Of a stretch of 64,000 nucleotides of DNA, positions 47,506 to 58,827 are shown piece after piece. Source of the stretch: Apodemus sylvaticus (lineage: Eukaryota; Chordata; Mammalia; Rodentia; Muridae); assembly GCF_947179515.1 (NCBI RefSeq), contig NC_067478.1, positions 31,630,805 to 31,694,804 of the forward strand, given 5' to 3'. The notes below the pieces were generated by a model. That model did not search any database. It was not told the DNA's origin and saw only the letters and a list, made by a program, of their open reading frames with translations. A program made the translations under genes and the position numbers. The first letter of the stretch is position 1; each line of letters begins with the position of its first letter.

Positions 47506-50289
47506 GCTTTTGAATTCAGGTCTGGGGCATAAACTGTCAATGAGTCATGGCTGGAGCGTGAGCCAGAGAGCTCAGCTCATGCTACATCCCAGGGAAAAAT
47601 GTTTTGCTATTATTTGTATTTTTAAATGTTCTGCTTATTTGTTCATTATCTGTTATTTGTCCACCCAAAGCATAATCAGCCTGAGAATAGGCACAATATT
47701 AACAATACAGTATATTTGAGGTTTGGTCCTTGCAAGCCCATTTACAGATGTCATCAGGAAATAAGCTTCATCATTCTGTTTTGTTCAAGGGATGGGACTG
47801 TAACAGAACACTGGATTTTGTAGGCATGTAGTCACTAACACCAGTGAACTGGGACAGGAATGGAAACTTCAGCTCTCGAGTCAGCAATCTGGGAAGACAT
47901 ATTAACAGTCCTCAAGCTCTGCCTTCCTTCTTTCTCCCCTAGTAGCACACTCTAGGTGAACTGGAACACAGAGAGCCAATCACTATTACGCTTATTCGAA
48001 TCCTGGGTCAGATTAGCCCTGTTGCTGAGAACTGAGGTGCTGCTTCTCTTCTACTGCACTCCCTGCCTCAGGGTGGTTTCTCAGGCATGGGGCTCACACA
48101 TTCTGCCAAGGCTACTGAACCTCACATCACTATCAACATCACAGAGGGTGAAGGCTAGCTCAGAACAAACATGGCATTATCACTGGGTGAGTGTATTGAG
48201 AGGTTTGCAGTGAATATGTGCTCAATACAATATGAAGTCCAAGTGTAGAATGTATAAGTCTCTCTATGCCTGGGTAAAGTGTGTGTGTGTGTGTGTGTGT
48301 GTGTGTTGTATATGTGTGTGTGCGAGAGAGAAAGAGTATTTAGTGTATATATTATATAATGTAAATTAATGTTAAATTAATATATAATATATATGGGATT
48401 AATTATCATTAATGAGCTGTATTAACTAAATCTTACTTTACCTGTGTATAAAACTGATAACCTACATTATTACTACAAGCATTGGTCTCATATCAATGCC
48501 ATCTGTAACATATAACACTTTATGTTCTACTTACATTAAATAAGGGCTATAAAATAAAATTTCCTTACAAATCATATAGAACAGCCCTTCCTCAAGTCGA
48601 CAAAGCAGGTATACGTCACTCTCCCAATTTCATCTACACATCACTTTTCTCTTCACTTTTTTACATTTCAAGTAAGATAAAAAAATGGTGTAGGTAAGTT
48701 ATCAATACTAAAACTGATGACTAAGGATTTGTGCTATCTTCTGTAGTTATTTCTTATTCTAATGTAATTTGCTTGTTGGCAGAACACAAAAATAAAGCTA
48801 GTATATAAGTAGATAATTTGGTACAGCCTTAAACACAAGCCCTTCCTAGCAGGATATTGAATGATCTCTTTCTGTTTTTTTTTTTCCCTTTTGCCTGTTG
48901 TATCATCCACAGGTAAGGGGGAAAACTGATATGAAATAAAGTCTCATGTAAAAAACTCAGCACTTATTTACAGATCTATAAGTCAAAACAAACAAACAAA
49001 ACAACAGGAGAGAAACTGAAAAATATACCAACCTCCACAGCAACCTGAAAATAGCTACGAGCATCCAGATATTGGCAGAAGCAGCATTACAATGACAAAG
49101 AGGAATTCCTATTAAGATTGAGAAAATTCTTTTTTGTTTGTTTGTTTGTTTTATTTTTAATTTTTTTTTTTTGGTTAGTGATTCAGACTGTGAGAGCTCC
49201 AAATGTCCAGGATTATTGTGTCTGTTGGTTTTCCTGTGGAGTTCCTAGCCCCTTTGAGGCCCACAATCCTTCCCCTATTCTTCCATATTTGCGATCATAT
49301 AAAATAAAATCAGTGTCTACTCACATCATATGAAAAGCAAATTCATGACCTACATGGGAAAAACAAACCTTTGAAGAGAAGCAGGCAAGCAAACTGTCAA
49401 ACACTTAACAGTAACTAGTAATCGTGACCGTATTTCTGTACTAAAGGGCCATCACAAGTCAGATAAAATAATAGACATAGCTAAGAAACCAATTGTTGTA
49501 GTATGTATAACTTATGAACAGTCAGCTAATAATAAAAAACTACAAGTCAGAAAGAATAGAGGAAACCAGTAGAAAGAATACTTAATATGTAAAAAGATTG
49601 TTTATTCTACTTGGACATTTAAATTCGAACATCAAAATAAGAAGTGGAAGCATGCTATGTGTCACTGGAGATGTCAAAAATGGAACTGAAAGTCAAAGTG
49701 AAACTCCCATTAACACATCAGGTGGCATAAAACTCAACACCAAGATATCACGAGTGTGGAAACCTGTAGGTTGTTAAAGGACAGGAAATAAGTCTGTAAA
49801 ATGTCCCTTGCACTTCCCCTTCTCATGGAAAACTTACTTAAAATTAAGTCCAATAAAAACATCCTGATTCAGTAATAAACTTCTTCCATGCCTGAATATC
49901 TGTTAATATCACCTAGGAAACAACATTTATTAGTCCCACAAATAGTGTTAAGTGTAGCAAACACTGGCCAGACAGAGAATCTTTTCATGGGACAATTTAT
50001 TAGTGATTATGCCTCAGAAGTCAATTGACTTTTATGTTTTTATCTGTTATTTAAGTTCTAATGAATGGGCAGCACAGATGTATTCATATAATCTAAGTGG
50101 ATCTCTTTTCTTCACAAATAACAAAACTGATCACCAAAGCAAAAGAGAATGGAAAATAACAGAAATTACTTAAGATAGAAATAGATAAATATGCTTTGTA
50201 GGGTTTTTATGTTTGTTTATTCTTGTTTTAGAGGGTTATCTGTGTCCCATGAGATAAATATTTTAATCTAGGACTCAAATTGACAGTTT
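47506..50289. other. No recognised gene; (GT)n at 48281-48326
   Basis: Unclassified. A GT repeat (48281-48326) is followed by an AT-rich palindromic area (48340-48420). No coding signature was recognised. Confidence 0.4.
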
Positions 50290-50800
50290 TAGGAGAAGCC
50301 ATTTACTATGTTGTGGATCCCAGTCTTAATGGATACATCTGCAAAATATCCCAACAGTGAAGCCTCAAGGATTAGAGCAGAAGGGGGGAAAGTCTGTAAG
50401 AACCAGTGTGGCAGAGACTTTGCTGTTATTGTGTCTTCTAGTAATGTGTGCAACTATGCCCGTAATTCTCACGGATATGACTGCCCAAATGTGAGCTACA
50501 CAAGGAAGGTGCCAATGGATGTGACAAAGGGGGAAGAGGAAAAGCATATGGAGGCCTCGACATTACGTTGGAACTATGGGCAACAGAGGAAAGCCAAGAG
50601 GTGCTCTGACACATGAACAGGTTGTCTAGTGACAAATTATCACTATATATACAGATACATATATGCAAGCAATAATAATTAAGGAAATATGTCAAAAAAT
50701 TTGAAGAAGACAGAGAGGGGTATATGGGAAGCTTTAGAGAAAGGCAAGGAAAGAGGGAAATAATGGAGTTATAATCTCAAAATTAGGAAAAGAAATATAT
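50290..50800 (+). mobile_element. Old rodent L1 3' UTR
   Basis: ACATCTGCAAAATATCCCAACAG, AGAGCAGAAGGGGGGAAAGTCTGTAAGAACCAG, GTGTCTTCTAGTAATG and a terminal TTATAATCTCAAAATTAGG follow the order of the old L1 3' UTR. The 102-codon frame at 50308 is therefore not a gene. Confidence 0.6.
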
Positions 50801-50817
50801 ATGTGGGGGGGAGAAAT

Positions 50818-50818
<1 letters not shown>

Positions 50819-50876
<58 letters not shown>

Positions 50877-50928
50877 CAGAGACAGAGATACAGACAGACA
50901 GACGCAGACAGAGACAGAGAGACAGAGG
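50819..50928 (+). repeat. (GA)n / (GACAGA)n microsatellite
   Basis: GA units turn into GACAGA hexamers and GACA tetramers. Confidence 0.97.
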
Positions 50929-51269
50929 AAGTAATTAAGTCTTGGAGATTCTGCCTTTAAGAATGGGAGTTAGTGATGCCCTATTCTGTCATGTGAGATA
51001 CAATATTTCTCTGTTATTAGTTTTTCTCTCATATGAATGTATATCACATGGACTCCTCTGGGAAGCCTGGGGGGGGGCAGTTGGCACTCTCACAGTAAGA
51101 GCTTTCATTTCCAAGTCTGTGAGCAGATTTTGTTTTTCTGTTTATAAACAACTTAATCTGTTGAATGTGGCTGCAGTGTCACTAGTGGAACAGAATCAAA
51201 TGTTGGAGTCCTAGTAACTTAGGAGAGAAAGAGGTTTTTCTGTTTGTTTGATTTTGGTTTTTTGTTTGT

Positions 51270-51525
51270 TTGTTTGCTTGTTTTTTAGCTCACGGTTCCA
51301 AGATATAGTTCATCCTTATGGGGAAGCTTCAGTGGCAGGAGGGTTAAGCCTCTGGTCACATCTGCAGTCAAGAGCAGAAAAAAATAAATGCATGCAAGTT
51401 CACCTGGTTGCTTGCTTGTGCTCAACTCAAATTTCTTATTCATACAGGTCACAATCCCCTATGCAGGGAATGGTACTACCCACAGTGGGCTAGGTCTTCC
51501 CGTAACTTAAGACAATTCTTCTAAC
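51270..51525. mobile_element. Rodent interspersed repeat fragment
   Basis: TTAGCTCACGGTTCCAAGATATAGTTCATCC, GGGGAAGCTTCAGTGGCAGG, CTATGCAGGGAATGGTACTACCCACAGTGGGCTAGGTCTTCCC: the same rodent family as at 14755. Confidence 0.65.
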
Positions 51526-51972
51526 AAACAGAATAAAACAAAACAAGAGAACATTTTTGTGTGTGTGTGTTGGGGGGGGGGGGTGTTTCCTCTGAGAGGG
51601 AAAGAACATAAAGTTGGGTCTGAAGGATGGTGAGGAAGATCTGGGAGGAATTGAATAAGGGGAAAGAATATGACCAAAATATGTTATAGGGAATAAAAAC
51701 ATGGTATTAATAACAATAAAACCCAATCCCCTTTACAGAGATACTCACAGACAAGTGAAATGTATGCAGTTCTTTATTGAGAATATCTAACCGGGTGGTT
51801 CTAGGTTCAATCAAGTCAACAATAAAATCTTCCCCCTCACAATTGCACGGGAGACAGTAGTGCTGCTGTAATCAATGCTTAAAGCCATAGGGGTCACTTT
51901 GCAACTCTAGGTAAATGTTTGTCAGCATGGTTATCTGATAATGATAAAGAGGAGAGGGGAGCTATAGTGGAC

Positions 51973-52673
51973 TTTTTTTTTTATATTTATTTTCTATATT
52001 CTTTGTTTACATTCTAAAAGCTTTCCCCTTTCCCAGTCCCCCCCCCATATGTTCCATCCATCCATTCTCCTATCTTTCCCCCTCCCTTTTCTCTGTCCTA
52101 GTACTCCCCTACAATGCTGGATCAAGCCTTTCCAGGATTAGGGCCCTCTTCTTCCTTCTTCATGCGAATCATTTGCTATGCTAATTGTATCTTCAGTATT
52201 CAGGAGACAGCAGGTATTGGCGAGGATGTGGAGAAAGAGGAACACTCCTTCACTGCTGGTGGGATTGTAAGATGGTACAACCACTATGGAAATCAGTCTG
52301 GCGGTTCCTAAGAAAACTGGGCATGACACTTCTGGAGAACCCTGCTATACCTCTCCTGGGCATATACCCAGAGGATTACCCAGCATGCAATAAAGACACA
52401 TGCTCCACTATGCTCACAGCAGCCTTATTTATAACAGCCAGAAGCTGGAAAGAACCCAGATATCCCTCAATGGAGGAATGGATACAGAAAACATGGTATA
52501 TATACACAATGGAGTACTATTCAGCAATTAAAAACAATGAATTCATGAATTTATTAGGCAAATGGATAGAACTGGAAAATATCATCCTAAGCAAGGTAAC
52601 GCAATCACAAAAAGAATACACATGGAATGCAGTCATTGATGAGTGGGTATTAACTAGCCCTGAAGCTCTGAAG
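51973..52673 (-). mobile_element. Twin-primed (5'-inverted) L1
   Basis: The left piece (T-run 51973-51982 to about 52203) is an antisense L1 3' end. The right piece (about 52204-52673) is sense L1 ORF2 C-terminus (frame with YWRGCGERGTLLHCWWDCK and YTMEYYSAIKNNEFMN). Compared with the unrearranged copy at 33381-34490, the right piece stops at GCCCTGAAGCTCTGAA and the left piece starts with CTGAATACTGAAGATACAAT, so the two abut or overlap by 5 bases in the original element. That is the hallmark of twin priming. A weak flanking repeat (AGTGGACT / AGTGGGCT) may be the decayed target duplication. Confidence 0.9.
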
Positions 52674-55600
52674 AGTGGGCTCTTAATGAATATAGTCACT
52701 ATGTTGTAGAAAATTGAACAGTAAAGGAAAAGTATGATGAAGGACAAAATAGCTTAACAAAAATGAGGAACTGGGTATTGGCAACAAGAAAAAAGTCCAA
52801 CTTCTCACTGACTGAAGTGTGTTTGTGTCTGATAAAAGGCAGACCCTTTGAGTAAAACATTAAACTATTTAATAGAAGAAAAAACATCTCAGCAAAGCAC
52901 TGGCTTTTGCATATGGATTATGGCAAAAGCATGTAAATAGAGAAACGCATTGAAGGTAGGAGGCATAATCAAAAGGCACCCATCATGTGAAGGGCTGGAC
53001 ATTTATAATCTTGTTAAAAAAATTGACACACGGCTGGAGAAAACACAGTGTGGCACAGAGACTGTGTAATAAGTACTGATAAAATCACATGCTATTTATT
53101 AAGACAGTAGAAGTCTCAGTTCATAGACTTCCAATGCTGCGACTTCCATCGGAGACTCAAGTGCTGTTGTCAAGAGAGGAGCCTGAAGGGCGTAAGGGGC
53201 CTATGGAATCTTGGGGCTATCCACCCAGTGCTGCTGCAGGTCTTGTTTTTGCATTCTGGTGAACTGCTCTTTGAATGTCCCACATGTGTCTCAAATAGGG
53301 CTGCATGTCCTGGGATGCCACTCCTAATGGCATAGAAATAGCTATGAGAAATGTTTATGTGGTGCTGATTCTGCTGTTGTGTCTGCTAAACAACTATTGA
53401 GTTATGGCTACCTTCATCTGGACTCCAGATGAAGCATGGGCAGACTAGGGCAATTCCCTGTGGAGCCATGGAGTAGAGGTCCCCAGAATGGGTTCTCATT
53501 GGAATACTGTTCCTTGAAGCAATAATATAGAAATGAGGTCCCAAGAGCTAGTATGCTCCTAGAACTTGAGAAGTATAGAGCCTGCAACTCTAACTGGAAG
53601 GGATGACAAATATAAGACCTAATTGAAAATCATATAAAAAACTGTAGCCTGAGATGTTTCTAGGAAATCCATGGGACATGTTTTCCTGGAGCCTTGAACA
53701 CGTGGATCCTTCCAAGAGTATGCAGAGGCAGAACTGATAAAAAGTCTATTATCAAGTCTTAAAATTCAGTGATGGGACTTACTGAGAAGCATGTAGGCTC
53801 TAATTTTTCTTTTCTTAGTTTGACTTCTTGGGTTCACATAAGGGAATTTGCCACTGGAAGAATTACATCTGAAATATTATGCTTGTTTGCTGCAGATGAC
53901 ACTTATGTGACAGATGCAAACAGACTTTAGAGTTGATGTTGTAAAGTAATCTGAGAATTTAAAAATCATAAAGATTCAATGTATATACTTTATATATGAA
54001 TTTGTGGACATAGTGGCAACATATGTCCCACCTAAGTTCTTATGTTGAAGGCTGAAGGATGAAGAGATAGACTATTTAGGCCATGATTAAGTAATGAAGG
54101 CACCACTCTAGTGATTGGGATTAGGTGTCTCGATAAAAGTATTCCAGGGACTAATAAGGCCACTTTTGCCCCACTATGCCGTTCAGCAATGAATGATAGA
54201 ACAAGATGATGATGGGATCACCAAGATGGGACTCTCGGGACATTGACTCAGCTGTGACCTTCACAGCTTCAATCTTGAAAATTGTAAGAGATACATACTT
54301 GTAATTCATAAATTATAAAATCTAGTACATTCTCTTATATGAGTGGGGACTATAAAGGAAATGAAATCAACTGACATCCAACTTACCTGTAGAGTTCAGG
54401 TAAGAAGAAATTTCTATGCACTATTCCTGTATGACTTGTTTCACTGGCAATGTGCAACTAGCACTGAAATGCTTCCTAGAAATAATTTTCAACCATGTAC
54501 ATGCACCAGAAAATAATAAAATTGTGTCTCAAAATACCCCATGGGGTGTTCTCTAACCCTTCCAGATAGAAAAACTTCAGTCTCTTAACGATATAAACTC
54601 AGAATCCACAGGTAAAAATCACATTTTCACTAGTAGAGAAACAGAATTAAGCATTAGTCTTTCAGATCTTGGCTTTCAACTTGGGTAAATTTTTAAAATA
54701 CATTTTCGTACAAATGGGGTCATTTAAAGTCATATAAATATGGAAAGTAGGCTGAAAATGAACTTTAATATGTGACAAGAAGCAGAGCAATGGATGGGAA
54801 CTAATGCTTACTCCACTTTCCCCATTATACATAGTCTAGGATCCATGCAGAAGTCATAAAGCATGGCCCTGCCCTTAATCAAGGTTCTTTGGACATCAGT
54901 TAGCATAGTCAAGGAAGTCTCCTATAGGCATGCTTAAAGGCCCACCTCACAGGACATTCTAAATTCTGGGATATTGACAATTAACAGTTCCCATAGAAGC
55001 TCTACCTCTTGTCAACTTGACATTCAAACAAATGACATTTAACCCATAACCTACAACCTCTTTCTGTATGAATTTATAACCATGTTATAATACCTTATGC
55101 ATTCTCTCTTACATTGAAAGTCCATGTAGTCATTGACAGTTTCAGTACTTCAAAAGTCTAGACCATTTTAATAAAATCAAAAGCAAAGTTACAAATTTTC
55201 AGCATACAATGTCAGAATATACATTTCTGTTCCAAATTGAAAGAACCAGGTCCTAGCTAGGGACAGTCCCCTCAAACAAAACCCAAATCAGGCAGAACAA
55301 ATTACCTACTCCAAACTTTTCAGCTCTGGCACCTGGAGCTTATAGCATAGTAAACTGGAATCCAAAGATGCTGGACGGCATACTTGCCTAACTTTGCTGC
55401 CCTCCACACATCTAGCATGGATCAATTCATTTTATGCCTGCAGCTCTCGTACACATCCCAATTTCCTGGAACCTTCACTATTCTAGGTTTTCCACTCGTA
55501 ACTTAAGATGGCATTTTCAGCTTCATGAAATAACCCATCAAGCCCTCTTTCCAGATACTCTGGCCCTGTCCCATGTTGGTTAGCTTGAGCCATTTTCCAT

Positions 55601-56224
55601 TATGCTCTCTATTTTTTATCTTCCATGTCTTCAAAATTATTAGCACATGGAAGACACTCCCAAGTTCTGCCACACGTTGGACATGTAACCTGCCCTCCCC
55701 TTCCCCAGAGGCCACAATTCCATCAGCTTCTGTGTGCTGGCATTAGAAAAAAATATTTTAGGCAGTGGCTTTAGAGAAGTAGAGACCCCCCATCCCCCAA
55801 GCCACATTCTCAGTTCAGGCTTTCTCCTTTTCTGTTTTCATTATTATGAGTTGGAACCTTTGGTGGGTGGGATTGGCCCCTTGGGTCACCGTTATCATTG
55901 TCCCAGTGCAGAGTAGGCCATTTATCTCCAACTATGTCTTTAAGAACTGTAGATTCTTTGTTATCTCCTGTTCCCAGCTCTAAGCCTATTACATACCTTT
56001 CCTCACAAGCTTCACACTTGTTATGCCTTCTGACATAACTTGCCGCTTTCTCACTGAAGATCTGAATGTTGGTGGTGAGAAATCATATTTCATAGTCTTA
56101 TCCTGCTTTGAAATTTCCTCTTCCATAAAAATTAGGTCATTACTTTTGAATTAGATTAAGTCAAGATCTCTGGACATGGTCTCTGGCCCGGCTCTTTGTT
56201 AGAATATAACAGTTTCTGCCCTGT
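52674..56224. other. No recognised gene; old repeats near 54.0-54.35 and 54.9-55.04 kb
   Basis: Unclassified. About 54000-54345 (TTCTTATGTTGAAGGCTGAAGG ... GATTGGGATTAGGTG) resembles an old mammalian repeat. About 54880-55040 ends CTACCTCTTGTCAACTTGACA like the rodent repeat at 26437. Confidence 0.4.
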
Positions 56225-56590
56225 TCTTTTTAATTTTCTTGAATATTTTATTTATTTAAATTTCAAATGTTATCCCCTTTCTCAGTTTCCCTCCACAAAC
56301 TCTGTACCCCATCTCTCTTACCCCTGCTACTAAGAGGGTGCTCCCTCATCCACTCACCCACTCCCACCTCACCACCCTAGCATTCCCTTATACTGGGGCC
56401 TCTAGCCTTCACAGGACCAAGGGCCTCTCCTCCCATTGATGTCCAACAAGGCCCTCCTCTGCTACATATGTGGTTGGAGCCATGGATCCCTCCATGTGTA
56501 CTCTTTGGTTGGTAGTTTAGTTCCTGGGAGCTCTGAGGGATCTGGTTGTTGATTAAGTGTCCACGGTTCCCCAAGGACCTAGGCTTCAGC
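56225..56590 (-). mobile_element. L1 3' UTR, antisense
   Basis: AAATTTCAAATGTTATCCCCTTT, TGCTCCCTCATCCACTCACCCACTCC, TCCCATTGATGTCCAACAAGG, CTGCTACATATG and GTGTACTCTTTGGTTGGT are the reverse complement of the 3' UTR at 2440 and 34861. Confidence 0.85.
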
Positions 56591-57117
56591 AGTTCAATTT
56601 TCACAGCCTTTTAATCTACCAAACTCCCACTGGTTAAACTCTGGTAACAACATTTTAGAGATTTTTCTCTAGCCAAAAGTTCCTAACTTTTTCACAGTTT
56701 TTCCCCACATTCTAGTTCCAAGGACTTAGGAAGCACATGATAAAGTTATTATACTAACATCCCCAAATCGTGATATAACTTTTGTATTTTTTTTTCTTTT
56801 TCTGCTATTGTGGGAATAAAAACACCCTGATATAATAGGTAGGTTGTATTGCAAACTTGACAGAAACCTAGAGTCATTTGGGGACCTCAGTTGGAAAAAC
56901 AGCCAAGATCAAATTATCTTTTAGCCATATCCATGATAGGATGTTAATTGAAAGTAAATAATGTGAAACATTATCCCAATAGTAAAGATAGTAAGTCCTA
57001 AAAGTCACTGTTTCTTGGCAGTAAAATGTGTCTTCATTCACCGAAAAACATTTAAAATTGGCAAGTTTATAACAGTAGAAATTTTAATAAGAACATTTAA
57101 TTAATTTCCTTAAAACA

Positions 57118-57131
57118 AAAGAAAATGTATG
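57118..57131 (+). repeat. 14-bp direct repeat, left copy
   Basis: AAAGAAAATGTATG, identical to 58286-58299. It brackets the L1 end and the Gng4 retrocopy, and is probably the target-site duplication. Confidence 0.8.
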
Positions 57132-57535
57132 AGTACTATCCAGCCATTAGAAACAATGAATTCATGAAATTCTTAGGCAAATGGATGGAGCTAGAGAACA
57201 TCATACTAAGTGAGGTAACCCAGACTCAAAAGGTGAATCATGGTATGCACTCACTAATAAGTGGATATTAACCTAGAAAACTGGAATACCCAAAACATAA
57301 TCCACACATCAAATGAGGTACAAGAAGAAAGGAGGAGTGGCCCCTGGTTCTGGAAAGACTCAGTGAAGCAGTATTTGGCAAAACCAGAACGGGGAAGTGG
57401 GAAGGGGTGGGTGGGAGGACAGGGGAAGAGAAGGGGGCTTACGGGACTTTCGGGGAGTGGGGGGCTAGAAAAGGGGAAATCATTTGAAATGTAAATAAAT
57501 TATATCGAATAAAATAAATTAAAAAAATAGAGAGA
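57132..57535 (+). mobile_element. 5'-truncated L1 3' end
   Basis: Starts in ORF2 (AGTACTATCCAGCCATTAG), passes ATGGATGGAGCTAGAGAACA and the stop region, then a G-rich 3' UTR, ending CATTTGAAATGTAAATAAATTATATCGAATAAAATAAATT and an A-run. Its 5' edge coincides with the end of a 14-bp repeat (57118-57131) whose partner is beyond the Gng4 copy. Confidence 0.85.
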
Positions 57536-57649
57536 GAAAGCTTTAAATATTGAACTGATTTTAAAAGTGTCATTTTGCATGTCTCCAAAGTCATAAGATG
57601 TGGACATTATGATCCTTTTTTAAAAAGTAGCTTGGGATCTCCATTAGCT

Positions 57650-58285
57650 TCTATGGGGTTCTTGCTACCCATCCTAGGATGGGACTGTTCAATGATAAGG
57701 CTGCTTCGAGGTCATCCGTGGCATTGAAGCACAGATTGAAGTAAGGCATGCCTAATGACAGCACCACCAGCATCTCCCAGACCGGGAAAGCTGTGGAGCA
57801 GCTAAAGATGACATCCTGCATGGACTCGGTAAAGGTCTTCCAGACAGCCTATAACCTTGTGGTTCAGTGTGAAGCCCTTGTGCCGGAGGATTTTATCATC
57901 ATCCTGGTACCTGCCTCAGAAAACCTTTTTTGAAAGAAAAGGTTCTTCTGTACCATTCTCATACACCCATGGTGATGAAATTGGCCCTTTACTGCTGTAA
58001 AGTCCCAAGTAGAGACTGTGCATGCTCCCACAGAAAGAAACACCTCCCTCATCATGTACTTCATCCCTACCGAATCGTTATCTGGATTCATCTTGTTTTT
58101 TATTTTCCACATGACATTCAAATTCCTCTGTTTGGGGATTTATGTTTGATATTTTCAACCATAGAAAAGAAAACAGACATTTGTAAAATGGCCAAATAAG
58201 TGTTAACAATTTTGAAACATTAATTTCCAAGTGTAAATACATCCAATTAATAAAGTTCGGTGGGGAATTAAGGAAAAAAAAAAAG
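57650..58285 (+). pseudogene. Gng4-ps: Gng4 processed pseudogene
   Basis: Intronless copy of the G-protein gamma-4 subunit. The coding part is about 57733-57954 and reads MPNDSTTSISQ, KAVEQLKMTSCMDSVKV, then VPASENLF. A TGA follows where arginine is expected, then KKRFFCTIL, the position of the prenylated CAAX end. CCMDRVKVSQAA-type core residues have drifted and the normal stop is lost. A 3' UTR with AATAAA (about 58248-58253) and an interrupted A-tail (58273-58285) show it came from a spliced mRNA. Gng4 is separated from Gng2 by the STTSIS N-terminus. It lies just downstream of the minus-strand Plscr 3' end. The 5' limit is approximate. Confidence 0.9.
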
Positions 58286-58299
58286 AAAGAAAATGTATG
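58286..58299 (+). repeat. 14-bp direct repeat, right copy
   Basis: AAAGAAAATGTATG right after the Gng4 A-tail; partner at 57118-57131. Confidence 0.8.
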
Positions 58300-58319
58300 C
58301 TATCTTTTCTTATTAGCAT

Positions 58320-58325
58320 TTTATT
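58320..58325 (-). promoter_or_regulatory. Candidate polyadenylation signal of the Plscr gene
   Basis: AATAAA on the minus strand about 470 bases after the stop codon at 58798. A nearer one is at 58539-58544. Which is used cannot be told from sequence. Confidence 0.4.
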
Positions 58326-58797
58326 GAATAGAATTTCCAATACAATAGTATCTTTTAAAAATCTTTCAAAATATATAATTTCAATATATAAGGAGGTTTT
58401 CTGTAAGAAATAAACTAACTAGGTTTGATAGAATCAAGTATAATTTTATAATAAAATCAGCACTAACAAGGTTTAAATTGAACAGAAGATGTAAAATAAA
58501 TCAGAGATTATGATTCAACTTACTTTTCCATAAAATTTTTTATTTTAAATCATACACTTTTCTTATTTTTTAACTTGAATTTGGTGAATATTTTTAGAAG
58601 GATATAAAGATAATTGGATAATATATTCCAATCTTGTAAAAGATAAAGTATCATTTGAAAAGCAAAATTGTACATATATGCCTCATGGATAGTATCTTGA
58701 TTCTGAGAAATTTCAATGAAGAAACAAAAAATGCCCCAGGTTTCCCAATCTTCTCTGTCTTCTGTCATTGGTCCCACTGCAGGTCTGATTTCTGTTC

Positions 58798-58827
58798 CTA
58801 TTCACAGCCTTCAAAAAACATGTAATC
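58798..58827 (-). CDS. Last coding exon of a Plscr gene, shortened C-terminus
   Basis: After TTTTTCTTTCTATCTAG the minus strand reads DYMFFEGCE and then TAG. DYMFFE continues the FLI at the end of the upstream exon and completes the single C-terminal membrane helix of scramblases (family FLIDFMFFE). Beyond the TAG the same frame reads EQKSDLQW, like the family ending EQ(K/R)SG.W. The stop is therefore a premature one that removes about eight residues of the extracellular tail, unless this paralogue normally ends here. The 3' UTR continues toward 58.3 kb. The reading frame across the splice is phase 0. Confidence 0.85.
   Translation of the reverse strand, partial: DYMFFEGCE

Noticed and set aside
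50308..50616. Cys-rich 102-codon frame that might suggest a zinc-binding protein
   Set aside because: The nucleotide order matches old rodent L1 3' UTR; there is no spacing pattern of a known zinc finger.
52185..52709. 174-codon plus-strand frame, the second longest in the window
   Set aside because: It is the sense arm of a twin-primed L1.
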